Shown: piece after piece, positions 10,523-22,420 of the stretch
Numbering within the stretch: the first letter of the stretch is position 1
Layout of the letters: the number at the start of each line of letters is the position of its first letter
Source: Epiperipatus broadwayi
Lineage: Eukaryota; Onychophora; Udeonychophora; Euonychophora; Peripatidae
Assembly: GCA_028023455.1 (NCBI GenBank)
Contig: JAQFVV010006221.1
Location: 1,740,001-1,804,000, forward strand
Direction of reading: 5' to 3'
DNA: 64,000 bases
Notes under the pieces: model-generated
The model's input: the letters and a program-made list of their open reading frames with translations, nothing else
Told to the model about the DNA's origin: nothing
Database searches by the model: none
Position numbers and translations under genes: made by a program

Positions 10523-13500
10523 AATATATATATTAATATATATATATATATATATATATATTAAGCTATGCATAGCATATTTAATAATTACATTTATAAA
10601 AAGTTGAGTTAATATTATAGGTGGTTAAAATTGACTTAAGCAACTTGGCCTTATAGTAATATATATATATATATATATATATAACTCAAAAAAACTTTAT
10701 ATATATATATATATTGTGACCTTCTGGTTTGGCACCAGAAATAATATTTGTAATTGTATGGTATTATATCAGTAACATCTGATATTATCTTCTTAAAAAA
10801 AATGAAATAATGCAAAATTTTTAAAAAAAAATTTATTTATGACTTAAAACTGTGATTAAAAGTAAGTAGTGTGTAATTTAAAAATTATTAGATGTTTAGT
10901 ATCTTACTTTAGGGTATAATTAATGATAGGATATGGGGGTGGCTTGTTATAAACATAGTCAGTTCAGTTTGAGTTGATGCTAATTTATTTTATTTGTTCA
11001 CAAAGCAGTATTCAGACTTGTTTGAATGATTCTCTAGTTCATTTGCTTTACATATTTTAATTTATAGTATAAACAGTGAAATATGTTTCACTCATCATCA
11101 TTAAAATAGTCATTTAGTCATATCAGTTTAGTGTCTATAGTGCATTGTTTGTAAATATTCATGTATGTCAATATCATTATTCAACTTCATTTTTCATTCA
11201 TATGCTTCATTAAATCATTAAATATCATATCTCATATTCAAATATTTAATTTCATAAATAATAGTGTTAAAAACCAGCTTAATTACATTTTAAAATGAAT
11301 TAATGGAGTACTGGACTGGTGAATTATTAAAAAAAATGCTGTAAAATATTTTATTTGTTAAAATAATTATTAATTTTATTCTGTTACTTTAAGAATACAG
11401 AATATTTAATTCTTAATTTCAATTTAATATTTAATCTTTTATTTATTTAAGAGACAAAATAATTTTTTTTTGTTTCTATTTTTTTTTCAAGACCAAGTTT
11501 CTTGCATAAATTAAGTCTTGGTCTCTGTCTGGTGATCTTTGAACTTTCAGATATCTTGGACTATTGGAAGAGAAAAAGGGTGAGGTAGTATTTTAAAAAT
11601 CTATAAAAAGGGATACTGATAATTCTAGAGGGACTCCAATTCCAACTCCAACTCCTCCTACAAACTGCTAAAAGATCTTCCAGTACTGTTTCATTTTTAA
11701 ATTCATTTATTAACAAAGTTTGATAGTATTTTTTTCTTCCAAAGTTCAAGCTGAAAATATAAAATATATTATTGGTTCACAGAGATGAGTACTTAAACCA
11801 CACTAAGAGATATGTTGATCCTATCCTTGGCTGACTATTTAGATTCTCCAACCATTGTCTAGAATGCATGTAAGTGTCTATACTATATTATTTAAGTTTA
11901 AATTGCCACTATTAAAAGAAAGAATGGGAATGTATAATAGTATTGTAAAATTGCTTTATTTAAACTTTAAACCTAATGGGAAAGAAGAATGTTTGTTTAT
12001 TTTTCAAAATTATTTTTCTTAAGTTTTAATTATATTATTAATGGAACAACTGTGGCATGTGTAATTTGAGAACTGTTATTAAACATTTTCAGAACACTTT
12101 ATGAAAAATTTTATGCTAGTTATGAAGGAAGATTTAAAAGGATGCATATGAATCATTTAATTTTATCATCATTATTATTAGAACATTTTCATAATTATTT
12201 CTATTTTTACCTATTTAAAAATACAAGACTAAATGTGCAATTGAATGTGCTGTTAATATTTACCTGTTTTTCCAAACTAATAGGAGAAACGAATTTATAA
12301 AATGGATAAATTATATGACTTTGCTTTATTAAATGCACTCCTCACTCGCTGTGAAACTTTTCTGTCTATAATATTGCCAACAAACTCATCTAAATAAATA
12401 TTATTAGTTAAATAATTACATACATTCTGAATGGCTTTAAAAATGTAAAATAAAATTTTGAATATCTCCTAGGAATGAAGTATGAACTACTACTTTATTT
12501 GCGTCATAAAAATGTATATTGCTTAATTAATAAAATCCCTCATATATAATGTCAACAGCAATTCATTAGCTAACAGCTGAGAACATTGATTCTGCTCTTA
12601 TGAATTTAAAAAAATAATATTGTTTTGTTTTCCTGCAGGAACGTGTTTATGTATTCGTCAACATTTATATTTGTGTGCTAATAATTATTATTATTGAAGA
12701 GATGACCAAGGGATGTCATGTATAAACTATAATAAACTTTCGTTTTCAACCCAGAAGAAGAAAACCAAAGACTTTATTTATTTATTATTTAATTGTATTT
12801 ATAAAGTATGTAGACAGTTTAAGGGTTGTTTTATTATTTTTATCATTATATGTATTATTATTATTCCAGAACATCTCAGTAAAGGCATAATAAGAAAAAA
12901 ATATTATGCTAGGTAATTTTTTTTTATTAATTTAATATTAGTTTTACCGTGTGTTAGATTATAACATACGTGCATGGCAAGAGAGGGAGGCATCCATGTA
13001 ATGTTAATAGGGGTGATAGCTCTTCTTTAAAAGAAGCACATTATATAGGTTCTTATATTATATCTATGCATTTTCAATAGATTTAAAAAAATAATTATTT
13101 TCAATAATTATTTAACCTGGAATATAAAGTTTTATTATTTGTCTAAGCCAATTTTTTTTTTGCTTTAGATTTGTGCTAATGTAAATGCCCTATAAAAAAA
13201 GATTATTTTGTCTTGCTTGCCAATAGAAATTATTGCCTTGTTTTCCACCCATTATTAGTATGTTACCAAGTCCTAAATATTATATTATCAGATATGAAAT
13301 ATTCTTTATTGCTTTTACAATTAGTAATTGACATTTTGACAGTAATTCTTTGCTTACTGGGATTTGAATTGTCTGTGTATTATTATGCTTGTATATGTGT
13401 GTCCATTATTAAACTTAGCTATAATCATATGTTAATTGCAAGTACAAATGATATAAAATCAATCAGTTTCAGAGGAAGAGGATGGTCAATTGTTTTGGAA

Positions 13501-14285
13501 GGATTAGAGATTTATTTAAGTGAATTATTGTTCTTTATTATGCTTGAATGGAAAAGTATTTTTGTGGCTATATGTAGTAAAGTTAGCAATGTTTTATAGT
13601 ATTTATGGGATTGAGAAATCTCTCCCCTTTTGTTATTTGAATATTTAACATGGGTAGATTGCCTAGTGTATTGTATGGGATCGAGTAATCCCTTCTTTTC
13701 TGTGTATTGAAGTATTTTTGATAGGAGTAGATTGAATCCTCCAGTTTTGATATTTGGTATTATGAATTAAAGTATATGAAGTTAAGTATATTATCTCCCT
13801 GATCATTTGGTGAAGAGATTTATTCCCACCAGTTTAGTTAGTCTCAGAAGTAGACTTGGGAGTTGTTGTGTTGATATTTATCTGATTTGAATTGTAAAAA
13901 TCTTTTATCCCCATGTGTTTATTGAATGTTTTTCCAGCTTATACTATAGCCAAGTGCCAGATAATTTATTGATAAAAAGAAGAATAAAAGCAGAATAGAT
14001 TTTCTTACAAAACAGCTGTAGTGAAGTTAGTGATTAAAGCTTGATTGTCCATTGCCTTCATCCGTATTATGATCATATTATAACTTCATAAGCAAACTGA
14101 TTAGATTGATTAGAATTAATTATTTATTCTTTGACACACAGCATAATACAGACTCATGCATAAAGTGTTAATTTGAAAGATATAGAAAAATCCATCAGTA
14201 ATGTATAACTTTAATTATCATTTTAAAACATTTTGTAGTGATCATTTAGGTTTCATATCATTAATTTTTATCATTCAATCATCAT
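10523..14285. other. AT-rich stretch with (AT)n tracts
   Basis: (AT)n tracts at about 10527-10561 and 10659-10713. The remainder is AT-rich without shared repeats that I could recognise. A 128-codon TTG-initiated hydrophobic frame at 13213-13599 is considered chance. Confidence 0.5.
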
Positions 14286-14570
14286 TTGATTAAGTAAGCA
14301 AGCAAAGATAAAACATAGTTAATGAATAGAATTATTTATTTCTATTTTGGCAAAATAAAACATAGTTATTTAATAGAATACTTTATTTCAATGTTGCAAA
14401 GGCAAAATATATTTAATCAATGGAATTATTTATTTCATTTTGCAAGATATAGTTTAATAAGAATATATTTAATTAATGGAATTATTCATTTCATTTTGCA
14501 AGATATAATTTGGTAAGAATATATTTAATTAATGGAGCTATTTATTTCATTTTGCAAAACATAGTTTGAT
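14286..14570. repeat. Minisatellite, about 4 units of 55-65 bp
   Basis: Tandem units share TTTAATTAATGGAATTATT, then TTTCATTTTGCAAGATATAG. The last two units are nearly identical and the first ones are more diverged. A short open frame crosses the array only because the unit lacks stops. Confidence 0.7.
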
Positions 14571-15997
14571 ATTATTCTTAGGTTTCAAACCCCTTTACTT
14601 TAGTTATAGTTAATGTGCATTTGAAGTAAAATGCAAAATTTTAATTTTATTTTATAGTGTAATTAAAATATTTAACCCATGTTGTTTGTCATAGATTTAT
14701 TAAGTTAATTGATAACTGAGTGTTATAAAACAAAATGTTGAATATAAAATAAATTTTGTAGTAGATTACTAGAAGTGTAAGGTTATATTTCTTCAGTTCT
14801 ATAGATTTATCAAAAGTAACTGATAACTAAAAGCCATTTTTTTTTACAGTAAAATATGTGGATTTTATTTTGGTTCATTATTTAATGTTAAGAGTATAAG
14901 ATGTTGGACAAATCTATCAGGATGTTTTGATAGATGAAATGTGTTAAATTTGAAATTTAAGAGATCATATTGTGTTATTTATTTTTATGTAAACTTTAAC
15001 CAGTGATGCTAAATACATCCAAAATTTGTACTTATACCAATGAGAAAGAGATTAAATGTTTGCTTAACTATTTTTCTTATTTTGTTAATAAATATTTTAT
15101 TATTCAAAATTGTATTTAGAATTCTTCTTTGACATTCATTCGTGTTTCATATTTCCACACATGCTCACACATTTATTTTATTTAATGTGATATAATTGTA
15201 TTTTCATTTAATTATGATAAACCTCCAGATATGATGATATTGATTTCCTTGATCCAAACACTGTATGAGATGCCAATTATTTACTGAGTTTCTAAAAGGG
15301 TTTTATTATTTAGTAATTGTTTAGATGATGAATTAAAATCAAAATGTGCCCGATTTCTTTCATTATCTAACTGCCATTATTTAGTTAGGGTATTGCTTAG
15401 TTTATATTATTATTTTCATAATATTAAATAATAGTTATTGAGAGATAGAGATTTTAGATTAAGCCATGCCATCAGTTAATTCCCTGAGATCTTCAATGTT
15501 TAATTCAGATTAAATAATAAATTCAGTTAATTAGATTAGATTAGTGTGTAATTAAAAATTTAGTAATGATAGGTTTAGTTTAAGTTCAGATCCAACTTGT
15601 TATACATTATAGTTTCTAAATATTATATTTTAGTTATTAGTTTAATTTTCTAATATGGTAGAGGTTGTTCAATGCATGTGGATGATGGGAGGAGGTGAAG
15701 TATAGATTATAATTAGTTAATTTTAGTTGGTAGAATTTTACCAATTTAATTTTTGTTTAGTATAGAATTTAATAGATGTTTTATTTCCTATTCATTATAA
15801 TATTTCCTCCCACATCTAATGTACATTTTACACCTCATACACCTCTGTATCCCTCAACTGAGCTAGGCTAAGGTGAAACTTTAATTAAGAGCCTCATAAG
15901 TAAATTTAGGGTAAAGTTAGATTAATAGTTTATTCTATGATCCATAGAATTGGCACCCCCGGGTATTTGTTAGTGATGGTGATCGGTGAGAGGGGTT

Positions 15998-16052
<55 letters not shown>
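14571..16052. other. AT-rich stretch ending in (AT)n
   Basis: No gene or element recognised. An (AT)n tract at about 16000-16052 ends exactly at the foldback element that follows. Confidence 0.5.
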
Positions 16053-16055
<3 letters not shown>

Positions 16056-16640
16056 TAGATAGAGCTTACCAATAGCTCTAAACAAGTTTTATTTTTATAA
16101 GCGCTGAAAGAGAAAGAATTGAAAATCTCTATATTAACCCTACCTCCAGACCAATTGGTTTCAAACTTATGACTCACCTACAGTGAAGGGGTGGATCTAA
16201 AGAAACTAGATCTAAAATACTAACTCATCATTTAAATACAAGCTTAAAAACAAGTTACAAAATTTATAACTTGTTTTATTAATTATTATAAGTTTACCTT
16301 TGATGGCTTTTGCGATGCTATATTGCAGAGGCTATTACTATGTGGTGAAACTGAGCTGAATTCAGACCCATATAACTATCTGCTGTGCTAAGCTGGATTT
16401 GAAAATATTTACGTGTCCAAAAATTTCAGACTTTCAAATTGATGTGTTTTATAAGTGCTGATTTTTGAGTTAGTACTTTAGATCTAGTTTCTATAGACCC
16501 ACCCCTTCACTGAGGTGAGCCATAGGCTCGAAACCAATTGGTCTGGAGGTAGGGTTAATGATAAAGATTTTGAATGCTTTCTCTTTTGGCCCTTATAAAA
16601 ATAAAGCTTGTTTAGAGCTATTGGTAAGCTCCATCTAGTG
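16053..16640. mobile_element. Large foldback element, 588 bp
   Basis: Long terminal inverted repeats of about 180 bp: the left arm (16053-16230) starts CACTAGATAGAGCTTACC and the right arm (16455-16640) ends GGTAAGCTCCATCTAGTG. Both arms contain the same landmarks inverted, such as ACCAATTGGT and ACCCTACCTCCAGACC. The centre holds ATACAAGCTTAAAAACAAG, also found just outside the right end and beside the sibling at 1843-2022. No coding capacity. Confidence 0.75.
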
Positions 16641-18179
16641 ATCAGTTAAATGCAAGCTTAAAAGCAAGTTACGATATATATATATATGTACCGGGTTCGA
16701 TCCGATGAACGAAAAAAAATGGAACTTTCTCTTCAAATGGTTTATCTGTGTTTAAACTTTAATTTATAATAAACTTATAATCTCATATTATAAATATTAT
16801 GTGAATGAACCAGTTCCTTAGGCAGAGAAAAACATACTCAGAGAGTATTTATGTCCAAATGATAGCTATAAAATATATAACTAGCGTTACATTTCCAGGA
16901 CATAACTTCTTCTTGACTGTTGAATTCAACACCATGTTCAAAGCACTTTTTTGTTTTGTATAAACATGGGCGCCAGCTATTTATCCAGAAGATAAATAAC
17001 ACACTTTGAACAATGGCCACTAATTCAACGCCCAATATACCCCCATGACTATATCTCAGTCTATTTTCTAATTCAATAACAAAATATAGTTTCAATTAAT
17101 TTTAAAAAAAGAATTGACCGACAAATAAAGTTTAAAGACAATTTATTTTAATTAACATTATTAAACTAATTTTAAATATTTTATAAATCTTATTTACTAA
17201 TATAATACACACACATATATATAATTCACACACTATAATATCTTAGGAGACAGCATTAAATAATATTTGGAATTTAAATACAATGAAATTAATATACTGG
17301 CACATGAATACACACAACATTTTAAACACACATATTAATAGTTCATCTATGGGTGCTATAGAGTTCTTAAACTAGACTCTTGAGGCTTTAGGAATGTGAT
17401 GGCTACTTTATAAATAAATATAAGAAAATGTTTTACCTAGGATTTTAAATATGGATACCTCTTGCTGTTTCTGATGAAATATTTCTAACCGGTTAGATTT
17501 GAAGTTTTCTTATGGAGATTTGAAGCTTATTATTCCGGGGCATTTTTCTTTAAGACAATAGATATTGAGCGGCTTCAGGTTGTTACACAGGCATCAGGTA
17601 GATTGGCTGTTTCACAGGACTTCAGGCTGGAGAAAGTCGTATGTTTTCCGAAGTTTTAACACTGCATTCTTGATTCTTGAATAACTCAATGATAGATTGT
17701 GCTGAACTGTTATCTCAATGCAATTCTAATGCAACTCTGATGCAGTTAACTCGACTCTAATGCAACTGACTTGACTGTCTGATAAAAAAATGTCTATTTA
17801 TGCATGAAGCATGTTTTCATTTTGATATCCTCCAGCAATATCTGTTGTCGAAGTTCCTTTGATAATCCTTTAATTACGTGTTTTTGAAGATCGTTTAATT
17901 AGTAGCCATGCAAACGTATTGTTTTTATATTTTATTAGTAGCCACCGCTGAATGTTTTTAAGATTTAAACTTTCATTTATTTTTCAATACAATATTTATT
18001 TTCATGTGTTTTCTTTCTCTATGATTTTAACACGCACATATACATGCATTTATTATATATTTTATTAATAGCTTACATTTACGAACATGTATAATTTATT
18101 CTAATAAACTCGAATGAAAAGAGATTTATATTTAAAACTTTTAACTTATATTTTAACTAATAATAATAAGAAAAAAACT
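16641..18179. other. AT-rich stretch, nothing firm
   Basis: Short direct repeats around 17690-17770 (GATGCAGTTAACTCGACTC and variants). CCGGGTTCGATCCG near 16690 resembles a tRNA B-box but has no tRNA-like head. No gene assigned. Confidence 0.4.
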
Positions 18180-18187
18180 CTTTACTT

Positions 18188-18293
18188 TTTTTTTTTAAAG
18201 TGTCATAGCATTGGCCAGGATGTGAACCCACAACCCGGGCAACTGCTTGTAAGGCAGTCGTGCTGACCTCTCAGCCACCAATGCAAGATGACA
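18188..18293 (-). mobile_element. tRNA-derived SINE copy
   Basis: The minus strand (18208-18284) folds like a tRNA: a 7-bp acceptor-like stem GCATTGG/CCAATGC, a D-arm GCTG/CAGC carrying an A-box, and an anticodon arm ACTGC/GCAGT around the 7-nt loop CTTACAA. The B-box is GGTTCACATCC. The T-stem is poor, arguing against a working tRNA. A poly-A tail (T-run on the plus strand) follows. CTTTACTT occurs on both sides (18180-18187 and 18294-18301), a probable target-site duplication. Related copies lie at 21273 and 26689. Confidence 0.7.
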
Positions 18294-18301
18294 CTTTACT
18301 T

Positions 18302-19285
18302 CTTTTATAAAACTTTTAACTTGACTTTTCTAAAGAAAACCCCTCCCCCTCTTTTAATTAACTAACTGTAACTTTTATGTCAAAACTCTTAAACTTTTAC
18401 TTTTATGTTTTCCTTTATGAAAGATTTTTATGTTAATAATTTTTCAAACAAAATTATTATGTGCCAACACAATGTTGGTACAATATATATATATATATAT
18501 AATTTCGAAAAGACACTCTATAATTAATATCTGGCTAATATATAAATATCTCACTCTATTTTCAGCAACATCAATGAATATTAGCTTAAATACCATTTAA
18601 GCTTGGGGTGCTGTTTATTTATAGCATGTGGAGATATAATTACTTCAGTGTATAGATATCTACAATTAATTTAGAGTATGTTTTACATTCAACTGCAATG
18701 GGGAATGGCAGACTCATCCCATTCTGTCACTAAGAGCTCAAACTTCTTATAAATTTCTGAACAATAAATCCAACACTTATTTTTTTTGCCCTCATGGTTT
18801 GGTCCAGTGATAGATTGTCAGACTCTGAAACTCAAGGCCCATGAACTGTCCCTCAGCCCTGTCATGTTTGAAGCTTAAGCTTATGAAATTCTGAGCAATA
18901 AACTGATAATTGTTGACCCACATGGTTTGGAGCAGAGATAGAAAGGGAAATTCTGGACCTCATGGTCAATGGATTGTGACATTCTTCTGATGCTTGGAGT
19001 GAATAGATGACAGCGTTTCTATGTACAACTTATAAATAACATGCATTAGTCCATATGCATTAATCCATGAAATGAATTGTCTCCATGTGGAAATTAGAGT
19101 TCTTTTGATGAGCTTCTGGTTAAAGATAGCAAATTATAAAAATATACAATAGAGATCAAATGTGCATTCTGGTGATATTATGGTAGAGAGATACACTACA
19201 AGAATCGTAGGCTCTCAAAATGAAAAAGGACTACATGATGTTGGCAATCATACTTTAAGCATAAAGTTATACCCTCTACAAAATC
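18302..19285. other. Unassigned stretch
   Basis: Contains a short (AT)n tract near 18483 and loosely repeated CATGGTTTGG.CAG phrases at about 18790-18920. No gene recognised. Confidence 0.4.
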
Positions 19286-20461
19286 ATATTTCCTTCCCCT
19301 AGGAAACACATTAAAATTATTTCAACAATGTTGAGGATATATCAGAATCAAAAATAGAGATTCCTTTACCAAATTACTTGTTCAACCCAATTAATAGTAT
19401 GCACCTTATTAAAATTCCTGGATTTATATTGACTCTTGATAGAATGCATTCTAAACATGGTATGGTTTGAAACAATCTTGTAAAGAAAACAAATAGTTCA
19501 GAAAATATTGCAATTACCATTGGGAAAGATAATTTTTATATATGCATTACTCGCAAATTTCCTAAGCAAGCTGAGCTTATCTTCCTTTTTCAGATATAAA
19601 TGACATGAATTTACATTATAATGGCAAATAAAGAAGGACATTACATTCATATTCTTACAGCTAAACCTTATCCTGTTTCCAATGAAATTTAAAGCTGACT
19701 GGAATCAGTATACAAGTATCTTGAGCAGAATACTAATATCTCCCCAATTCATGGTAACAACAGCCATCCAATGGTCATCTCTGAAAGATATAAAAAATAA
19801 TTCCAATTTGTAACAAATCCAGAGGTTCTCTTTTTAACACACCAAAGATAACAGAAATTGCTTCTCAACTTATTACATCATTAAATAACATAAAAAAGAG
19901 AAATGGGGAGAGCCTATAGAAAAACAAAACCTTACAAAATCTAATAAAAGGCCTGGTAATCTTTTTGTAAGTTTGATGGTAATAAAAGCACTTTTAAAAT
20001 AACTATTCCTGACACAACTAATGAGATTGCTGTCTTATATATCAGACTTATAAACCCAAAATTAATAGAAATGAGATACAGCATTATTAGAGTAGAAGCG
20101 CAGGTTTCTATTTTATGATCTTTTCCTCAATCTTTTAAGAACAGTGGATAGTGATAAACTTGTCTTTGATTGTCTTAAATCAGGAAAGGTCCCCCCAAAA
20201 AAAATAAAAGGCTTTCAGAATTTGTAAAAAAAATTCTAAAAATTTAATATAAAAAACTATAGCAGTCTTAAAAATAAACAAATTCACCAATAATTCAAAA
20301 AATTATTGGTAATATTCTTACAATGTGTTTCATATAATCTATTTGAAAAATCATAATATCAAGAATTATTCCAATAGCTGAGAACCATTTCCCTATAGAG
20401 CAGGATGTGTTTAGGTCAGGAAAAAACTACTGTGAACAAATTTATTGTTAAGTCATATTAG

Positions 20462-20880
20462 TAACTCTCTTCATACAGTAATGCAAACATAGTAATTAAT
20501 GTATGCTAAAACGTTTGTGCCTCAAAATCCCTATTTATTGTCTACTTATCCAATAACTCAAGACTAGTTTATAGCTTATGGCTTTCATCAGTTAGGAGCC
20601 TTAGATCTGAGAACAATGCACTTAGATCTTTGAATCTAATACAGCTGCCTTTTATCTTTTTGGCTCACTATAAAGCTATATCTCAAACTAAAAAGACAAA
20701 GTTTTCAATCTAAGCTAACTTGCTTATATAGTCATAGAGATCTGAACCCAGTTCAATATCTGTATATTTTGGTGTCTTTGATTTTTTTAATAACCATAAT
20801 CACATCCTTTGGTTCCTGTTATAACAGATTCTGTAAGAATCAGAAATGGTGGTCATGTGATACTTTAGTAGTTTAACAAC
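20462..20880 (-). repeat. Family A ribozyme repeat, old full-length copy
   Basis: Alignable end to end with family A (ACTCTCTTCATACAGTA at the left, GGTCATGTGATAC at the right) but much more diverged than other copies. It is inserted in the Jockey-like fossil, so it postdates that element. Confidence 0.7.
20545..20610 (-). ncRNA. Hammerhead relic (family A), core mutated
   Basis: CTGATGA and the GUC triplet survive, but the invariant GAAA reads TAAA (G12 changed), expected to abolish cleavage. One stem I pair changed from C-G to A-U on both strands, a compensatory change suggesting the helix was once under selection. Confidence 0.6.
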
Positions 20881-20958
20881 TCATGTTGCTAGTCTTTCAA
20901 AAATAAATTAGTGCTACCAGTTTGGGAAAATGATTTTCATCTACATATTTATAAATTT

Positions 20959-21167
20959 TTAGTAATAATTGAAAGGTTGCTAGTCTTTCACATGCACCTA
21001 TCATTGTCTCTGACAGCCAATCAGATTTTAAACAGCTGTCTAAGAATGATCAAGCCTTGACACATGACAGAGATTTTGATAAGAAAATCTGTTTAAAACC
21101 TGATTGGCTGTCTGAGAGACAATGGTAGGTGCATGTGAGAGACTAGCAACCTTTCAATTATTACTAA
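20959..21167. mobile_element. MITE-like hairpin, 209 bp
   Basis: Ends TTAGTAATAATTGAAAGG and its inverse CCTTTCAATTATTACTAA. Arms of about 75-80 bp remain alignable through TTGCTAGTCT, CATGCACCTA and CAGCCAATCAG. Sits inside the Jockey-like fossil. Confidence 0.7.
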
Positions 21168-21272
21168 TTTAATAACATGCGATTTAGGTAAATGTTATTT
21201 ATAAATGTCTTAAATGTAGCAAAATTATTAATTTACTTGACAAAATGTTATCCAATGAAAAAAGAATTCCAA

Positions 21273-21380
21273 TGATGCTAGCCGAGAGTCAATACCGCCG
21301 CCTTGCAAGCAAGCAGCTGCTTGCAGACAGTTGTCATGGGTTTGCTTCCCAGCCGATGCTTTGACATATGAAAAAAAAAA
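21273..21380 (+). mobile_element. tRNA-derived SINE copy, variant
   Basis: Shares the tail GATGCTTTGACATATG plus poly-A with the copy at 26689, and the GTTGTCATGGGTTTGCTTCCC segment around the degenerate B-box. The anticodon-arm region contains an extra duplication of GCAAGCAAGCAGCTGC type. Confidence 0.6.
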
Positions 21381-22420
21381 CTACACAGATACAATATTTT
21401 TCAGAAGTTTACCAAAGTCAATTTCCTTATCTATTTTAATATATTCATTATTGATTTTCCAGATATAGAATGTAATAATTTTCATTGACTACTTTGATTT
21501 CACAAAACCTTTCCAGAAAAAAAAAAGTCTCTCAATAAAAACAAAAAGATTTAAGGTTTTTTTTTTTTTCCAAAGATTGAATATTATTTAGTAGGCTCAA
21601 GTTTTCATTTAAGAAATAGCAAAACATTTGAACATAACATTTTGTAACAATAAACTAAAATGCAATCATAAGCCACACCATTTAATAATCGTGAATCATA
21701 GCTAAATTTACTTTCCCTCCTTTATTTAGGACTAGATTTAAAGTAATTTCTAGAAATAACCTTTTTGGAAAGCAGGCTGGCATTACTTTGGGCTATGATG
21801 CAAGAACTTTACAGACAACTTCCGTAATATTAGCACCTTCTTCTGGTGAATGCTGTGCACCTTTTTGGAGGAAAAACGTTTACACTGAATTGGATACTCA
21901 AATATTACCACAAGAAATATTACTGTAACAATCGAGTCTGCTCCTTTGCATTGGCTTTCTATTCTTCTACAAGATATTAGAAATTGCCTTCAGAAAATTT
22001 ATAGAAAAACATTCTAAGTAGATCAGATTTATTAATAGTTCAAAATGTAGTTTCATAACCTAAGACTTATCTTGAATCAAGATTCCCCTTCTGGATGTCA
22101 ACTTAGAATCTTTTCAAACAATTGAAAAATTATGTCATACAAAATGGACTTCTTATGAAATTCCAAACACATTTTCTGCCCATATTCAAAGGGGAAACGG
22201 GATGATTTGATGTTCTAAGATGCATCTGGAGTCCCATCTGCAGATTTAGAACAACCCATGGGGCATTGCATTCAACAGCTTCATAAATAGAATTTAACAG
22301 TCACTGACCTAATTGTGAACGAACGCAAAACAAGAACCACATAGTTAATAACTGTCAAATCTATCGATACATTGAATCTGTTTTCTGGTTGGAATCTTTA
22401 GTTTCTTTATATTTTGTTAA

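Larger units (their letters stand above)
19290..22420 (+). pseudogene. Jockey-like non-LTR retrotransposon, decayed, nested insertions
   Basis: Three landmarks in order on the plus strand identify it. Near 20398-20442 the translation gives EQDVFRSGKNYCEQI, matching the EQAGFR.GRS..DQ region of jockey-type reverse transcriptases. Near 21835-21880 it gives SSGECCAPFW..N.YTELDTQ, matching their conserved EYCAPVW..S.HT..VD segment. Near 22320-22360 CERTQNKNHIVNNC matches the C-terminal CxxC..HI...C knuckle. Upstream (19290-20100) are long coding-like runs broken by stops. The RT centre is missing, replaced by a family A copy (20462-20880), a MITE (20959-21167) and a SINE (21273-21380). Stops and frame changes throughout mean it is a fossil. 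Confidence 0.6.

Noticed and set aside
13213-13599. 128-codon open frame, hydrophobic
   Set aside because: Begins at TTG, has no recognised domain, codon use follows the local AT bias, and no splice or promoter context is visible. Likely chance.
17465-17495. CTGATGA near 17473
   Set aside because: No GAAA block or helices in reach; chance heptamer.
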